From Armigeres subalbatus (taxonomy: Eukaryota > Arthropoda > Insecta > Diptera > Culicidae): DNA of 64,000 bases. The notes under the pieces are model-generated. The model did not search any database. It saw nothing but the letters and a program-made list of their open reading frames with translations, and had not been told where the DNA came from. This document shows, piece by piece, positions 23,532-35,572 of the stretch. The stretch is taken from the NCBI RefSeq assembly GCF_024139115.2, contig NC_085140.1:460257506-460321505 (forward strand). Direction: 5' to 3'. Positions within the stretch are counted from its first letter, which is position 1. Each line of letters starts with the position of its first letter. The position numbers and the translations under genes are program-made.

Positions 23532-24342
23532 AACTCAATATTCCACAGCAACGACAAGACTATAAAGAGTTGCTAAATTTATCTTTAGCATTTCTTGGTG
23601 TGAAAGAATTAAATTTTCGCCACCAGGAGCACATAGCAATGCCAGATGGATGGCGAAAGCAATATATTGTCTTAAAATATGGCTGTTTAGAGGCCAATTT
23701 GACATGACCGATGATGAAAGGCGAAAAATTCCAGTAATGTGTGCTTTTATTTTACGAGTTTACATTTGATCTTGGTTTAAAGCTCCTTTACTCACATCAG
23801 CAGCACGAAATGATCTAAAGCTGGCAAAAAAAATTATAACTTTACGATATGCTTTCCCTGATCAATCAAGAAATGTGTATATGGCTGCGGCTTCAAGATT
23901 TGCAAATCATCTATGGTACTTGAGTAAAGAACTAGTCGCTCTAGCTTTTTTCGAACCAGAAATATCTACTGATGAGAGAAAAGAAATGGCACACAATTTA
24001 AAATCTTGTAAGGGTGATGAAGTAAGAAAAATAAAATTGAAAGTATCTACGATCGATAAGTTGACTTCTTGTGCGCTTTAGGATTTTGTTTCTCAAAATA
24101 CGATGATTTTTTTTTTTTTTAATTTCTGGTATATCTGCAAATTTTCACAAAGAAGATCCTAGTATATGGGATGAATTGGAAGAATTTGTTGAAAGTAGAA
24201 ATAAAATTGATTCATTTTTGGTAGTGAATGACTGAGCTGAAAGAGGAGTTAAACTAAAGATTTTTGTGGAAAACTGACAAAAAATGAAGAACAGCTTCAA
24301 TATCTTCTCAAAGTTGTTCAACAGCATAGGCAAAATTTTCCA
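23532..24342 (+). pseudogene. transposase-like gene: C-terminal third, inverted
   Basis: Plus-strand translation runs NIPQQRQDYKELLNLSLAFL, then after a one-base frameshift near 23620 SPPGAHSNARWMAKAIYCLK, WLFRGQF, a stop (TGA near 23767), SWFKAPLLTSAARNDL, VYMAAASRFANHLWYLSKEL, and later ELEEFVESRNKIDSF, VVND, AERGV and GKLTKNEEQLQYLLKVVQQ with further shifts. The motifs GA-x-x-x-ARWMAKAIY-x-LK and VVND-x-AERGV belong to a transposase-like family I recognise from many arthropod genomes but cannot assign to a named superfamily. Orientation is opposite to the N-terminal exons on the minus strand (26236-36470), so this piece was flipped. It overlaps the right arm at 24306-24342. Confidence 0.75.
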
Positions 24343-26233
24343 GGTAGGTAGCAGGAGGTCGTGGGTTCAATTCCAGGCTCGTCCCTTTCCTACTTTGAAT
24401 TTCTATCTTAGTTCTTTCTGTGTTTCACGTTCTACCAAAACGGTTCCTACTGTTATAACCTTCCACACAATCCCAAAACCTCCTGTGGCACCTATGAGAG
24501 GTCGTAGAGTTCTCTGCATCTTTCTTAAGTAGGTGTCCAACTAATCATCCTTCCCCTTCCTCAGCATTCGCAAGGACGTGGCCAGGACAGATCTCGACTA
24601 TTGGAAAGTGCATTGCTTCCATCTAAGAGGTATTGATTAGTCCCAAATCATTATCTGTGGTAACGGATAAAAGTGATGCTACTCTCGTACAATAGTCTTG
24701 GCTTGTACCACCTACGAATTTGTGCGAATTGCTCAATGCTAATGCTAATGCTAATGCTAAGTGTTGTTTGTTGATAACTTTGTAGTTTTATACAGTTAAT
24801 AAATTATGCTATAAACATTAAAACTGTTGTTTGAAAAATATATAACTTATATAATATCCCAGGTCTCTCTGTCTTTCTGTCCTTCTGTCCCTCTGTCTGT
24901 AACCATTATATCATATCGTTCTAAAATTGATGCAACGGGCATCACTATGTCCGAAAACAACTCGTTACAAATATTTCATGAATTTTGTCTCCCCTGAAAA
25001 ACTTCAGCTCGTTGGCTTCAGTGGTAAGTCACCCCCTCCCTCTCTAGCTACACTACTGTACAGAGCACGGAAAGTATTTACCAATCGGATAAAAAATCGC
25101 GAGATTGCGTGATAATCATGCATTTAATTTCGCACGGCATCGAATACGCCTGAATTGCCGCCGCAATGGTCGGTGGTACGTTGCTCTCATTTTAAACACC
25201 CCTGGGAGACACGCTCGACGACCCTCGACACATCCGGTCTTCACCAGTCGCTTCCTTATATAAAAAAGGTTCTACATTTTGTCCACAACAGGAATCCGTC
25301 GACTACAGCGCCACCTAGAAGCAAAAAACTGAAACGGTTGCGTTTCTCCATACATTTGGATCACTTTTCCCATACAAACTTTGAGCCATTTGCGCACGCC
25401 AACCACTGGACCGAATGAGCTGAAATTTTCAGGGGAGCTTCTGGGACCCCCAAACTGTCATTTAAGGGTGCAAGGTTTGAAATTCCAGACTTTTCACTTT
25501 TTCCATATAAGCTTGGGCCACTCTAATGGATAGTGTCGATTGACTAATTTGCCAGTAACTTATTTCAGAAGCTGATTTCCTGATTGAAGTGTGTGATCCA
25601 AATAAAAAGAAATCTACTTCTGGTGATAATATCAAATATTTTCTTATTCAAATATGCAGTTTTTCTTCTGTTTTCACTTGGAACTCTCAATATTGTTGGA
25701 GGACGTTAGTCAGATATTAACAATTTCCATAGAGTTGGAAGCATTTTAAATTCGTTTAAGCAAAATAGGAAATATCAATGAATTAAATGAAGAATGAAGA
25801 TTAATTTTCTTCGGCGTTTATTGCTAATTGGTAAAAAACACAAAATTCAAACTTAAGGAAGCATTTCTCTATACGTGGAGAAAGTAAATAGAAATGCCAA
25901 CAACGATAAATGACTCCAGTTCCTAAACTCTCTAGCATTTTCTATTCATTTTACATACTGATTGTAATATTCCTATTTGTCTTATAGTTGAATAATGAAG
26001 ACCTGCCTATCAATGCACTATGGTAACACTTCTCCATCCAATGAAGAAAAGCCCTTTTCCACTAGGCTTCAATTACCTCGTCTCAACATCAACCAGGGCA
26101 GCAAATTTCTTTTGACCAATATTATCGAACACGTTCTCCTCCATTGCAAGTCTATCCTTCTGGTGACTGGAACTTCGAGTTTGAATTGCTAATACGCCGC
26201 ATGGTACGGCCGCCACCCTCAATCGAGCAGTAT
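24306..26233. repeat. right arm of the 2 kb inverted duplication
   Basis: This is the reverse complement of 21261-23342, carrying the same SINE, the same transposon end (25020-25530) and the same flank. About 150-170 bp, including the tRNA-like head of the SINE, are missing around 24343-24349; the deletion junction joins two similar ggtag/gcag strings. Confidence 0.85.
24349..24759 (+). mobile_element. SINE copy duplicated with the arm, head deleted
   Basis: Starts within the B box region (caggaggtcgtgggttcaat) and runs to the same hexamer tail (aatgctaatgct) and the same downstream flank as the left-arm copy. Only the tail-side target repeat survives. It was not inserted independently: it lies at the same position of the duplicated arm. 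Confidence 0.8.
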
Positions 26234-26268
26234 ATTATAGTCTTGTCGTTGCTGTGGAATATTGAGTT

Positions 26269-26420
26269 CTCGATTAACTTTCAGTGATTTAAGTAACATT
26301 TTTTTCATGAATTAATTTGAGTACTGCAATCAAAAGCTTTCATGTTTTTATGTTGATTGTGCTATTCAAATTAATTCATGAAAAAAATGTTACTTAGGTC
26401 CTTTTGAAAAGTTAAGCGAG
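26269..26420. mobile_element. palindromic MITE with 4 bp target duplication
   Basis: Its ends are ctcgattaactt and gttaagcgag; the duplication agtt lies at 26265-26268 and 26421-26424. The interior is almost fully palindromic (tcatgaattaatttga and its inverse). It is inserted in the transposase exon. Confidence 0.8.
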
Positions 26421-26461
26421 AGTTGGTTTTTCAAAAATTCAATCAAATGTTGTGTTTCATC

Positions 26462-26847
26462 CAGTGTTGTAAAATGTCATTTGCATTCGTTTGTATAATT
26501 TTCCCAGAACTTGTTTCAGAAGGTAGCTATCAATTCATGTTGTATGACGAACTTATAGCGGTTAAATGGGCCTACAACTTTATCTAACGAGACTTTGCTG
26601 TAAATATGTAATCTGGGGCGTGGGAGGCAAAATGTCATTCAAATGACATTATGTCAAATGACACGTGACATTTTGGAGAGTTTTCACTCTCCAGCCTTTG
26701 ATGTTATACTTAGAGCAATGTACCCTTGGACAAAAATATAACCCTACTCAAGCGTTATGAGTACATTCAAAATTATGGAAGAAATTTTGCTTCTAAAGAA
26801 AGTTTTGAACAAATTAGTCAAATTGCAGATGATATTTTACAAGCCTG
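26462..26847. mobile_element. hAT-like MITE in a transposase exon
   Basis: An 8 bp duplication gtttcatc at 26454-26461 and 26848-26855 flanks termini cagtgttgtaaaatgtcat and, inverted, caggcttgtaaaatatcat. The 8 bp target and CAG-type ends fit hAT elements. A palindrome around caaatgacat lies at 26638-26665. Removing the insert and one target copy restores the exon frame. Confidence 0.85.
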
Positions 26848-27297
26848 GTTTCATCACCAAGGATCTCAATAATGTTTCCGTCTACCATATTTTCATCAAA
26901 GGATTGATCCATAGTAGGCCATGCCGATTTAAATTTTATAAAATTACTTGAAGAAGGGCATTTTGATGGAAATAGTTTTTCCCAAGCTGCTGTCATCAAA
27001 ACTTCGGCAATATGATGCCTACACGCCAGCCATAAAAGATCTCTGCCAATCGACATCTCAATTAGGGTACAAGCGCCTTTTTTCCTGTATTTGCTGCTGT
27101 TGTATCAAATCCCATTGCACAGATGCGATCGCTTAGTTCCCATGCATTCATCAATTTGCAAACTTCGTTTGCGTGTCTTTCACCAGTTCCAGAAGACAAT
27201 TTTGGGACTCCAAGCAGCTGAACATTTGCCCCAGAAGATACCAAAACTGGCAATCTTTCTACTTTGTCAGTACCTGAAAAGAAAAAAAAAATCAGAT

Positions 27298-29221
27298 AGG
27301 GGAAAATACCTATTCTTGGCAGTCTAAGACATTCACCAAATTGAATGATAAAAATAATCAATAATTACACTAAAAAACAGGCACAGTTTAACTGGTATAC
27401 ATTTGTATGCTCTTTCTTTTATGATTGGTATTCACTAAATATAGCAGCTTTTACCACAAACTCAGTAAATTTAATATAAAGTAACAGGTCAATGTTTCTT
27501 CTATTGGCATAGCAATTTCTATTATTAGCAATGAGTTTGCTCCCTTTAGCAACTAGACATGGAAGTAGAAAACTGGTAATGTATTGGTGCCAAATGCTGT
27601 TTGTTTATATCCTCCAGTAGTAAAATTCATTCATATTAATCGGCCGCACGCTCATCTCGCTTCACTCAATTTTGGAACAAACTTTATTATTTATCAAAAC
27701 TGGCTTAAAACAAAACATGAATTTTTAGCCTTGGCATCAATTTTATGTCTGTAGACGAATAGGCAAAAGCATTTAAACACATTGTAAAATAAATTTAACC
27801 CTTATGCGTCCAACAAAAAACAGACGTGAATGGCAGATAGGGTACTAGTGTATTCAGATATTGACATTTCCATAACTTTTACCATTTTCAACATATTTGA
27901 ATAGTGTTGGCCATTTTGGAGAAGAGAACTTATATGCTTTTTGTCCGCTGCCAAGATTTACATCTTTTGTCTTTTGTAATGCCTTAGAGTCGTAAGCAAA
28001 AGTCTATCAACCAGTTTCAAATATACAACTTGCTCTTTGCGGTCCTTACGTGTACAAGACACGACCGCTCGACGTAAACTACTTAAAACCAAATCTTTAC
28101 ACTTAAGAATTAATTTTTGTCTGTCTGCCCTTATAGATCAGGAAACGGCATGAACATTTGTATGTAGAGGTATTTGGGAACGATAAAGATTCTTATGATG
28201 GTATTAGACCCCTCATCTTCTGGAGGGGGACTCCCATACAAATAAAGTACAAATTTCTGCTGTAATCGAAAATTAATCTAAAAAATGGAATCCAAATTTG
28301 CAAATTTCGAATACTTCTTTTAAATGATGTAAAAAATATATAATTAATCAATTTTAGGCAGCACTGTCTTATCCAGCCGCTGGAGCCACCCCATTCTTAC
28401 ACTACGTTTCACAGTTGAATAATAGATAATACCCTAAAAGTAGGCAATTATTTATGGTTGAAATGCGCTATGTAGGAACCGGGAATGGTTATGATTTTTT
28501 TGATGAGCTTGGAAAGTATTGAAGTTGCAAAAGGAAAACGGTCCTGTCAGCCACATAAGGGTTAAAATACTACGGTGTTACTATCACTTTTGATATAATG
28601 CATGGTTTGCGTAAAAATATGAAGCATTTGTATTTTAACACTTTTTTTAAATAAATGCCATCGCCGGATATTTTGTTCGTATTTTTGCTAAAATCAACTC
28701 ACATAGAATTGTGCGTGGTATCTCCTAAGCGTGTGTTTGATATGCTCACAAACACATTCTCTCGCTCTATTCCGAAGTGTGCTGCTGTCAAAGAAAACGA
28801 ACAGTCCCGATTTTATTTAGTGAAACATAGAGCAAATATTGCTTAAATTTGCTCTTTGTGGTGATAATCAAGTGGTGATAAAGTGTAAAAAGTAGTTTAC
28901 GTACTTAATTTGTCGTGTCATACGCAATTAAGAGGAGAAACAGGCGATCCAAAAAAGTAAGTAACAGTTTGCTTGTCGTGCGCTGCTTTCTTTGGCAATG
29001 CAATAATGGCAAGAATTTCGTAGGTGCAAATTTGTTTCGGTGATTAACACATCAAATCTTGCTACTTTTACACAAACAACTTATTCAAATGAAAGCTTAG
29101 ACTTGAAATTGTGTGATTGAATCTAAATTATGTTCATAAATAGTGTATGTTTGCTGGAAAACGCAAATATTGTTGAGGGTGCCAACAACTGTCGCACCCT
29201 GCCAATGCCGTATTCTACCCT
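27298..29221. mobile_element. putative 1.9 kb DNA element in the intron
   Basis: The left end aggggaaaatacc and the right end, inverted, agggtagaatacgg are similar and both continue to ttggcag about 25 bp inside. The 4 bp string agat lies at 27294-27297 and 29222-29225. No transposase is visible inside; a 63-codon frame at 28655-28846 has no recognisable motif. The case rests mainly on the weak terminal similarity and on the fact that the intron would otherwise be far longer than its neighbours. Confidence 0.45.
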
Positions 29222-29763
29222 AGATTCTTTAAAAAAAAAGTTAAAAATATGTTACAAATAGTTACAATTTAAAAAAAAACAACAAATATTAAATTTATTT
29301 TAATATTTAAATGTAATCTAAAATAGTAGGAAAGAAATTTCAAATAACAAAAAAAAACTATCGATTACTTCAAATCATGCTTAGTTTTTTTTTTTTTTTC
29401 CAAGTTCGTTTATTTGGTAGGCTCAGGCGTGTATAACACTTTACGGAGCCATGGTTCTTTGTGATATATACAATCAATATCATTTAATTTTTCAGTTAGT
29501 AAGAGAGGGGTAGAAGCCAGCGTACTCGTGGTGACTCGAGGTTAGTTTACAATGTTTAAGGATGGACAGGGCTAAGGATTTGGGATCAGGGAATTTCAGC
29601 TTCTCATCCGGGTATTTGACGTCAGGGACGATGTGGCGTGTCGTCGTGCTCGAGGAATGGTTCGACTGGGAGCATCTTCCGGATGGCAGAGCTATGGTGC
29701 TCTACGGAACAGAAAGCAGAGACTAAACACAAAAAAAAACTTTGAAGAAAGAAAAAAAAACTA

Positions 29764-32700
29764 TTAGATTTTGATATCAGAAGCACAAAGAAAATTATAA
29801 ATGGCCTGCATATAGACCACATCACGATCTCCCAAAACACCTCGAACTTCCCTGAAGGGTTGTTTACCTCGGGCCACTAGGGTATCCAATAATTGCTCTC
29901 TGGAGGCGTCATTTTCCGAGCAGGACCAAACTACGTGATCGATGTCATCATAACCGGCTCCGCACCTACATAAGTTGCTATCGACAAGGTTTATTCTGTA
30001 CAGATGTGCGTTTAGTGAATAGTGATTAGACATAAGTCTCGACATCATGCGAATGAAGCCTCGACTTAAGTCCTCACCTCTGAACCACGCTCGCCCAGAA
30101 ACTTTTGGAACTATAGAAAATAGCCACCGTCCAAGTTCGTTGTGTGTCCAATTATTTTGCCAACTTTGAAGAGTACTCTGACGGACTAATGGGAAAAACT
30201 CGTTGCTCGAGAATTGTCTATCATAAACCTCACCTTCCTGTGCGCCCACCTTTGCCAGCGAGTCTGCCTTCTCATTGCCGTAGATTGAGCAGTGAGAAGG
30301 GACCCAAACAAAGGTAATCTTGAATGATCTTTCGATCAAAACACGCATCTGCTCTCTTATGTTTGTAAGAAAGTAAGATGCGTGCTTAACGGGTTTCATC
30401 GACCGGAGTGCCTCGATAGAACTAAGACTATCCGAGAAGATGAAATAATGGTCTACGGGCTGATTGGAAATTATCCCCAAAGCGAAGTTAATTGCTGCCA
30501 GCTCAGCAACATAAACCGAACACGGTTCCTGAAGTTTTCGGAAGGTGGTTGAAGTCACATTGAAAACACCGAAGCCAGTGGATCCGTTGATGCGAGAACC
30601 ATCAGTGAAATATCTGTTGTTGCAATTGACATGTTCATATTTTTCAGAAAAAGTGAGGAATAGATATTTGTCGAAGATGATCTGGTATTCCTTGAATAGC
30701 ATGTTTCATGGACAGATCGTATACAATTGAGGAACTGTCGTTGGTGAAGTGAACTCGAGGTGGATTATAACACGGAAGACAAAGATCTGATGATATGTAG
30801 TTGAGATAAACTCTCAGGAATCTTGAACGACAAGTTAGTTCAAGCATATTATCGAAGTTATGTAAGACAAGTGTGTTACTTGTCCCACATTTGATGAGTA
30901 TTCTAAGTGAGAGCTCCCAGTAACGGTGCTTTAAAGGAGTGACTCCAGCAAGCACCTCCAGGCTCATGTTATGCGTTGAATGCATGCAGCCAAGGGCAAT
31001 ACGCAAACAACGATACTGAATTCGTTCCAATTTGATCAGGTGGCAATCAGCTGCTGAGAGGAAGCGGAAGGAGCCATACTCTAAAACAGAGAGAATAGTC
31101 GTTCTATAGAGTTTGATGAGGTCTTCCGGGTGAGCACCCCACCATGTTCCGGAGATAGAACGTAGAAAATTGATCCTTTTCCGGCATTTTTGTATCAAAT
31201 ACTCAATGTGGAGTTTCCAGGTACATTTGGAATCAAACACGACCCCAAGGTATTTAGAAGATAAAGATTGGTTGATGTCATCATTCAACAGCTTGAGTTT
31301 CAGTTGAGCAGGATACCGCTTCTTAGTAAACACAACCAACTGAGTTTTTGCGGTGAAAACTCGATCCCTAGATGTCTGGCCCAAACAGTCAGATTATCCA
31401 GGGTACTTTGTAATGGTCCTTGCAAGACAGCTGCACATGGACCTCTTAGAGAGACCACGGCATCATCTGCAAGTTGTCTGAGCGTGCATTGTCCTTCCAA
31501 ACAATTGTCAATATCTTTGACATAGAAATTATAAAGCAGGACTTAAACATGAACCTTGGGGAAGGCCCATGTAACTATTTCTGGAAGTTGTCAGAGTGCT
31601 GAGTGTGAAGTTCATTTGTTTTTCTGACAACAAATTGTACAAGAAATTATTTAAAATACGGGTAGCCCATTACTGTGCAGATTGTCTGACAGTACTTCAA
31701 TGGAAACTGAATCAAAAGCGCCCTTAATATCCAAGAATACTGAAGCCAATTGCTCCTTGTGCGCAAAAGCCAGTTGTATATCTGAAGAAAGCAACGCTAG
31801 ACAATCGTTTGTTCCTTTACCTTTACGAAATCCAAACTGAGTATTTGACAGTAATGCATTTTGCTCGACCCAATGGTCGATTCTTGAAAGGATCATTTTC
31901 TCCAATAATTTTCTCATGCATGATAGCATGGCAATCGGTCGGTATGAATTGTGATTAGACGCTGGTTTCAGGCTTTTGAATAGCTATTACTTTGACCTGT
32001 CGCCATTCAGGTGGCACAATGTTGTACTCCATGAAACAGTTGTACAGGTCAAGTAATCGTCTTTTGCGATATCTGGGAGGTTTTAAGAAGATTGAATTTG
32101 ATGTTATCGCATCCCGGAGCAGAGTTATTCGATGAAAGAAGAGACATATAAAGTTCCAGCATTGTGAATGGTCCACCCAAAGAACCGGGATCATTGACTG
32201 ATTCTCGAAATAGCGGTTCTGCTGGTACGGAATCTAGACAGACCTTTTTTGCGAAGTTGAATATCCATCGATTGGAGTATTCTTCACTCGTTGGTGGAAG
32301 TGCGGTTCCGCATGTTGCGGGCCGTTTTCCAAAGTGTTGTCATTGAGGTTTCTCGCGATAGTCCCTCGACAAAACGTCGCCAGTAGCTACGTTTTTTAGC
32401 CTTGAGAAGATTTTTGAGCTTTCTTTCAAGCCTCAAATACTCTTCGAAAAGCTCAGACCTTCCGTATTTACGGAAAGCCTTGAAGGCATCAGATTTCTCA
32501 GAATACAACTTAGTACATTCATCATCCCAACCAGGGGTGGCTGGTCTTCTTATGACGGTTGTACTTGGAACGCGTCGTTTCTGAGCTTCTAGTGCGCTTT
32601 TTTTAATTAATTCGGTAAGGAATTGATATTCATCCAGCGGTGGAAGAACATCAGTTGATTCAATGCTGATATTTGCCGCCAATGGCAATTTTTGCCCGTG

Positions 32701-33548
32701 AAGGTTCTGCGTGAGGTCGAAAGGAACATTAACTGGCTCAGATTGTTGATAGCTACTTTTAATTGTGGTAACTATCGGCATATGGTCACTACCGTGGGGA
32801 TCTTGGATAACCTTCCACGTGCAATCAAACGATAGTGAATTTGAACATAAAGACAGATCAATACGGCTTTGTTGACCATTTGGTCCTATTCGAGTTACTT
32901 CACCAGTGTTCAAAATATTCAAATTGAAATCGTCACACAAATCATAGAAAATAGGCGCTCTATAATCGTCATACGTTTCGCCCCATCCAATACCATGTGC
33001 GTTCATATCACCCAATATCAATACTGGAGATGATAGGAGGGAGACTGCGCTCCAAAAATGTCGACGATTAATAGAGGCATTTGGAGGAATGTACACTGAA
33101 GCTATGCAAAGGTCTTTATTCTTCACATTTACTTGGCATGCGACGATTTCTAAGCCGGGAACAGTCGGAATGGGAATTCTGTAGAAGGAGTAGCATTTTG
33201 ATCCCCAAAAGAACGCCACCATAATGATCATCCTGATCTTGGCGAATAATGTTAAAATCGTGGAAGTTGATTTCATCTTCAGAAGAAAGCCATGTTTCAC
33301 AGAGTGTAAATATGTCGCAATCGGAATTGCGAATCAAAACTTGAACACGTCTAATTTATTTTAAGACTATGACAGTTCCACTGCAGCACAGTGATTGTAT
33401 CTTGTGGAATAGCCGTATTATCCATCGAAAGATACAATTCCTGCAAGAAGGGCCATGAAACAGTCAATTGCTTCAGATAACTTTCCACTGTTGGTATAAA
33501 GAGGTCAATGATTGGCCTCAATGAATTCGGAATATTGAATAATTTCAA
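29764..33548 (-). pseudogene. I-clade LINE ORF2: endonuclease, RT, RNase H
   Basis: Fragments in order along the minus strand: start of the AP-like endonuclease (TVLQWNCHSLKIN, 33351-33548; then SDCDIFTLCETWL after a frameshift; LILGDMNAHGIGW and SDHMPI at 32284-33300), RT (FGFRKGKGTND, LDIKGAFDSV at 31651-31929; QLADDAVVSLRG at 31300-31500, with L where Y is usual before ADD), and C-terminal RNase H (FTDGSRINGSTG, YVAELAAINFAL, FSDSLSSIEAL, WVPSHCSIYGNEKAD at 29764-30702) followed by CRCGAGYDDIDHVVWSC. At least six frameshifts are needed, so it is a pseudogene. The RNase H and the CxC-x-H-x-C end support the I clade. It overlaps the ORF1 stop, and the first in-frame start-like codon there is TTG, so translation probably depended on ORF1. 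Confidence 0.85.
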
Positions 33549-34794
33549 AAACGGTCCACAAGGTCCTTAAAGGAGATCAATCCTCGCTTGGACGGAGTAC
33601 TTTTTGGGAAGAACGAATTGAAGTTTTCTTTCATTGATTCTCCTAGCCGGATGTTTCTTGGAAACATCGGTTTTGTGCAATGGCGGGAATGTCTTGCTGC
33701 AAGATGGATCCAAAGGAGCAGTGAAGACAGGTTGCTTCGGGATTTTAAATAATCCCCCATTGCCTTCAGATTTGGGCAAGCTTTTATGGATGACTTTTGA
33801 TTTCTTACGGCGCGATCCTGGGAAGACGGTTGCTTCCTCTTTTCGGGCACGTGTACCTCCGTAGAATCATCCATATCAGCTGTGTCAGAGTCCAATTCGT
33901 CAATGCATATGGAATCATAATAATCACTTACTTGAACGGCATCTGAAATAGCAGCCTTTGCCGTGGTATCGGCGGATGTGTCTTGCGCTTTAACCATTCC
34001 CGCATAAGTATGCTTGGAGCGCTGTACCAAAGAGCGCTTCACTTTTTGGGTGGGGGTGCGCTTTTTGTACACCGGGCAAGCTTGCAAACCATGGGCAGGA
34101 GCCATACCGCAATAAGCACATTTTGTGGCTTGTTGGTGGCAGGATTCCTCCTGATGTCTTTCGAAACATTTACCACAACGTGGTTTGTTGTCACAAAACT
34201 CGGCAGTGTGACCAAGTTGTTTGCAATTGGTACAATTAAATACCCTTGGTACAAAAAGACGCACCGGAAACAACATATTCTCTAAATCGACATATTTTGG
34301 GAGAATCGAACCGGCAAACGTCACCCGAAGCGAGCCTGACTTAGAATATACCTTTTTGCCATCTACCATGGTTGCTGAGTGCAATTCCTTGCAATCCAGA
34401 ATATCCACGGTAGACTCCATTGCGTTCTTCAAGCGGCCTTTTCCCGCAAGTACATCCTTGCAAGTCAGGCTCGCTGCGTTGATCACACCTTCGATTTCGA
34501 CCTCCCGCGAGGGACATAAACCAAATATTCAACATTGTAGGCCTTGTCTTTAGCAATTTCGTTCGCCACCTGATATGTAGGTGCGGTGATTCGTAGCTTG
34601 TTCCTGTTGATCTGACTAAAATCAAGCTTCGTAAAACGACGCGTCAAATCTCGCTTAATGCCGAGAAAGTCTAGACTTTTCACTTTCTGCCGAAAGTAAA
34701 CAACCCAAGGCCCAGGCGAAGCCGCATGGTACAATCGTGTGCGGACATCTTTCAGAGGACTACCGCCCCCCATAGTCTCTGCCTCCATTCTCAC
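33545..34794 (-). pseudogene. I-clade LINE ORF1, gag-like with three zinc knuckles
   Basis: The N-terminal part (34483-34794) and C-terminal part (33545-34486) are in different frames and join near 34486. The second part carries three cysteine knuckles: CTNCKQLGHTAEFC, CGKCFERHQEESC and CAYCGMAPAHGLQAC, as expected of the RNA-binding ORF1 protein of I and jockey-like LINEs. A serine/lysine-rich tail follows. One frameshift breaks it. ORF1 ends with TGA overlapping the beginning of the ORF2 frame. Confidence 0.85.
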
Positions 34795-35111
34795 CTCGCA
34801 AGGTGGAAGGACTATTAATTCTTAAACTAACTTAGAACTAATAGCAAATTAGAAAAAAATATAAAAAAAAAACTAATTTAATGTATTATAATTAATCCCA
34901 CTCTGTATCAGAGAGATGGGAGAACAATAAAACAATGCCTTCCACTTATCTGCGCTGCTGCTGTAGGTAGCAGCAGAAACAATAGCCTGCTTCACTGGCG
35001 TCGCCAGAAGCAGCTACTTCGCTCGCCTATCATGCTTAGTTAGAAGATATCCAAAAATCATAACACAGAATAACACATTTCATTGCTATAAAAAATACTC
35101 AAATATATTAC

Positions 35112-35255
35112 CTGTGAGATCTTGAAGCAGCTTTTCATCCCAATGTACAATAAGTGGTCCGTTTAGATCAAAATTGCTTTGGATATTTTGAGCAATCTCT
35201 TCGCGATATTCTGCACGGGCCCTTGAGGTTGTTTGTCTGCTAACGGTAAAATCGT
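35112..35255 (-). pseudogene. transposase-like gene: exon with VHWDEKLL
   Basis: This 144 nt minus-strand exon is bounded by a ttttcag acceptor (35256-35262) and a GTAATA donor (35106-35111). It reads DDFTVSRQTTSRARAEYREE and continues to GPLIVHWDEKLLQDL. Both junctions are in phase 1, matching the neighbouring exons, and the reading continues into the exon starting at 27273 as T-G-T-D-K-V. It is separated from that exon by an intron filled with a LINE and a second insert. Confidence 0.75.
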
Positions 35256-35373
35256 CTGAAAAATAGATAAAGTTGATAAAGATTTTGTTTTAGTTACAAG
35301 ATACTATCAATATAATAAAATTAAATTCAAGGAGAAAGAACAATACAATAAAAGTACCTACAGGAGAACTTAC

Positions 35374-35529
35374 CTAAGTTTAGTCCAGCACTTGTTAAAA
35401 CCGCAGAAATAACATACATTGCATTTCGGTCGCTTAGTCCAATATGGTCTAGGCTGGCAGCTAGTATAGGAGTCATTATTTTTTATTTACTTCGCTCGGA
35501 AAACGCTCTACTAGTGGAGGGTTTCTCAT
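35374..35529 (-). pseudogene. transposase-like gene: exon with premature stop
   Basis: This 156 nt exon lies between a ttgcttccag acceptor and a GTAAGT donor. It reads EKPSTSRAFSERSK, a TAA stop, then TPILAASLDHIGLSDRNAMY and VISAVLTSAGLNL. The intron to the next exon is 118 nt. The in-frame stop shows the gene is dead. Confidence 0.7.
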
Positions 35530-35572
35530 CTGGAAGCAAGACATAAAAATATTGACATATAGTAGAAGTTAC

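Larger units (their letters stand above)
26236..27273 (-). pseudogene. transposase-like gene: exon with FDTT and CRHH motifs
   Basis: A minus-strand splice acceptor (tttcttttcag) precedes the exon at 27273. The exon reads GTDKVERLPVLVSSG, then LLGVPKLSSGTGERHANEVC, MNAWELSDRICAMGFDTTAA followed by NTG, a one-base frameshift near 27070, and GRDLLWLACRHHIAEVLM. It continues to GDET at 26856, is interrupted by a hAT-like MITE (26462-26847), resumes as QHLIEFLKNQLN, is interrupted again by a 4 bp-target MITE (26269-26420) and stops at 26236 at the inversion breakpoint. Removing both MITEs with one copy of their duplications keeps the frame. The layout (Asp in FDTT, CxHH) resembles RNase H-like transposases of hAT type, but the family is unassigned. 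Confidence 0.75.
29387..35028 (-). mobile_element. essentially full-length I-clade LINE
   Basis: The element is about 5.64 kb on the minus strand with a 5' untranslated region (34795-35028), ORF1 and ORF2 in the usual order, a 3' untranslated region and an A-tail (the T-run up to 29399 on the plus strand). A 13 bp duplication, atcatgcttagtt, lies at 29374-29386 and 35029-35041. Both ORFs carry frameshifts, so it is dead, but its length and exact duplication make it one of the younger insertions here. It interrupts the intron between transposase exons ending at 35112 and starting at 27273. Confidence 0.9.

Noticed and set aside
29387..35028. An endogenous virus or LTR retrotransposon
   Set aside because: The domain order (ORF1 knuckles; endonuclease, RT, RNase H), A-tail and target duplication identify a non-LTR LINE. 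I saw no viral glycoprotein, capsid or LTR anywhere in the window.
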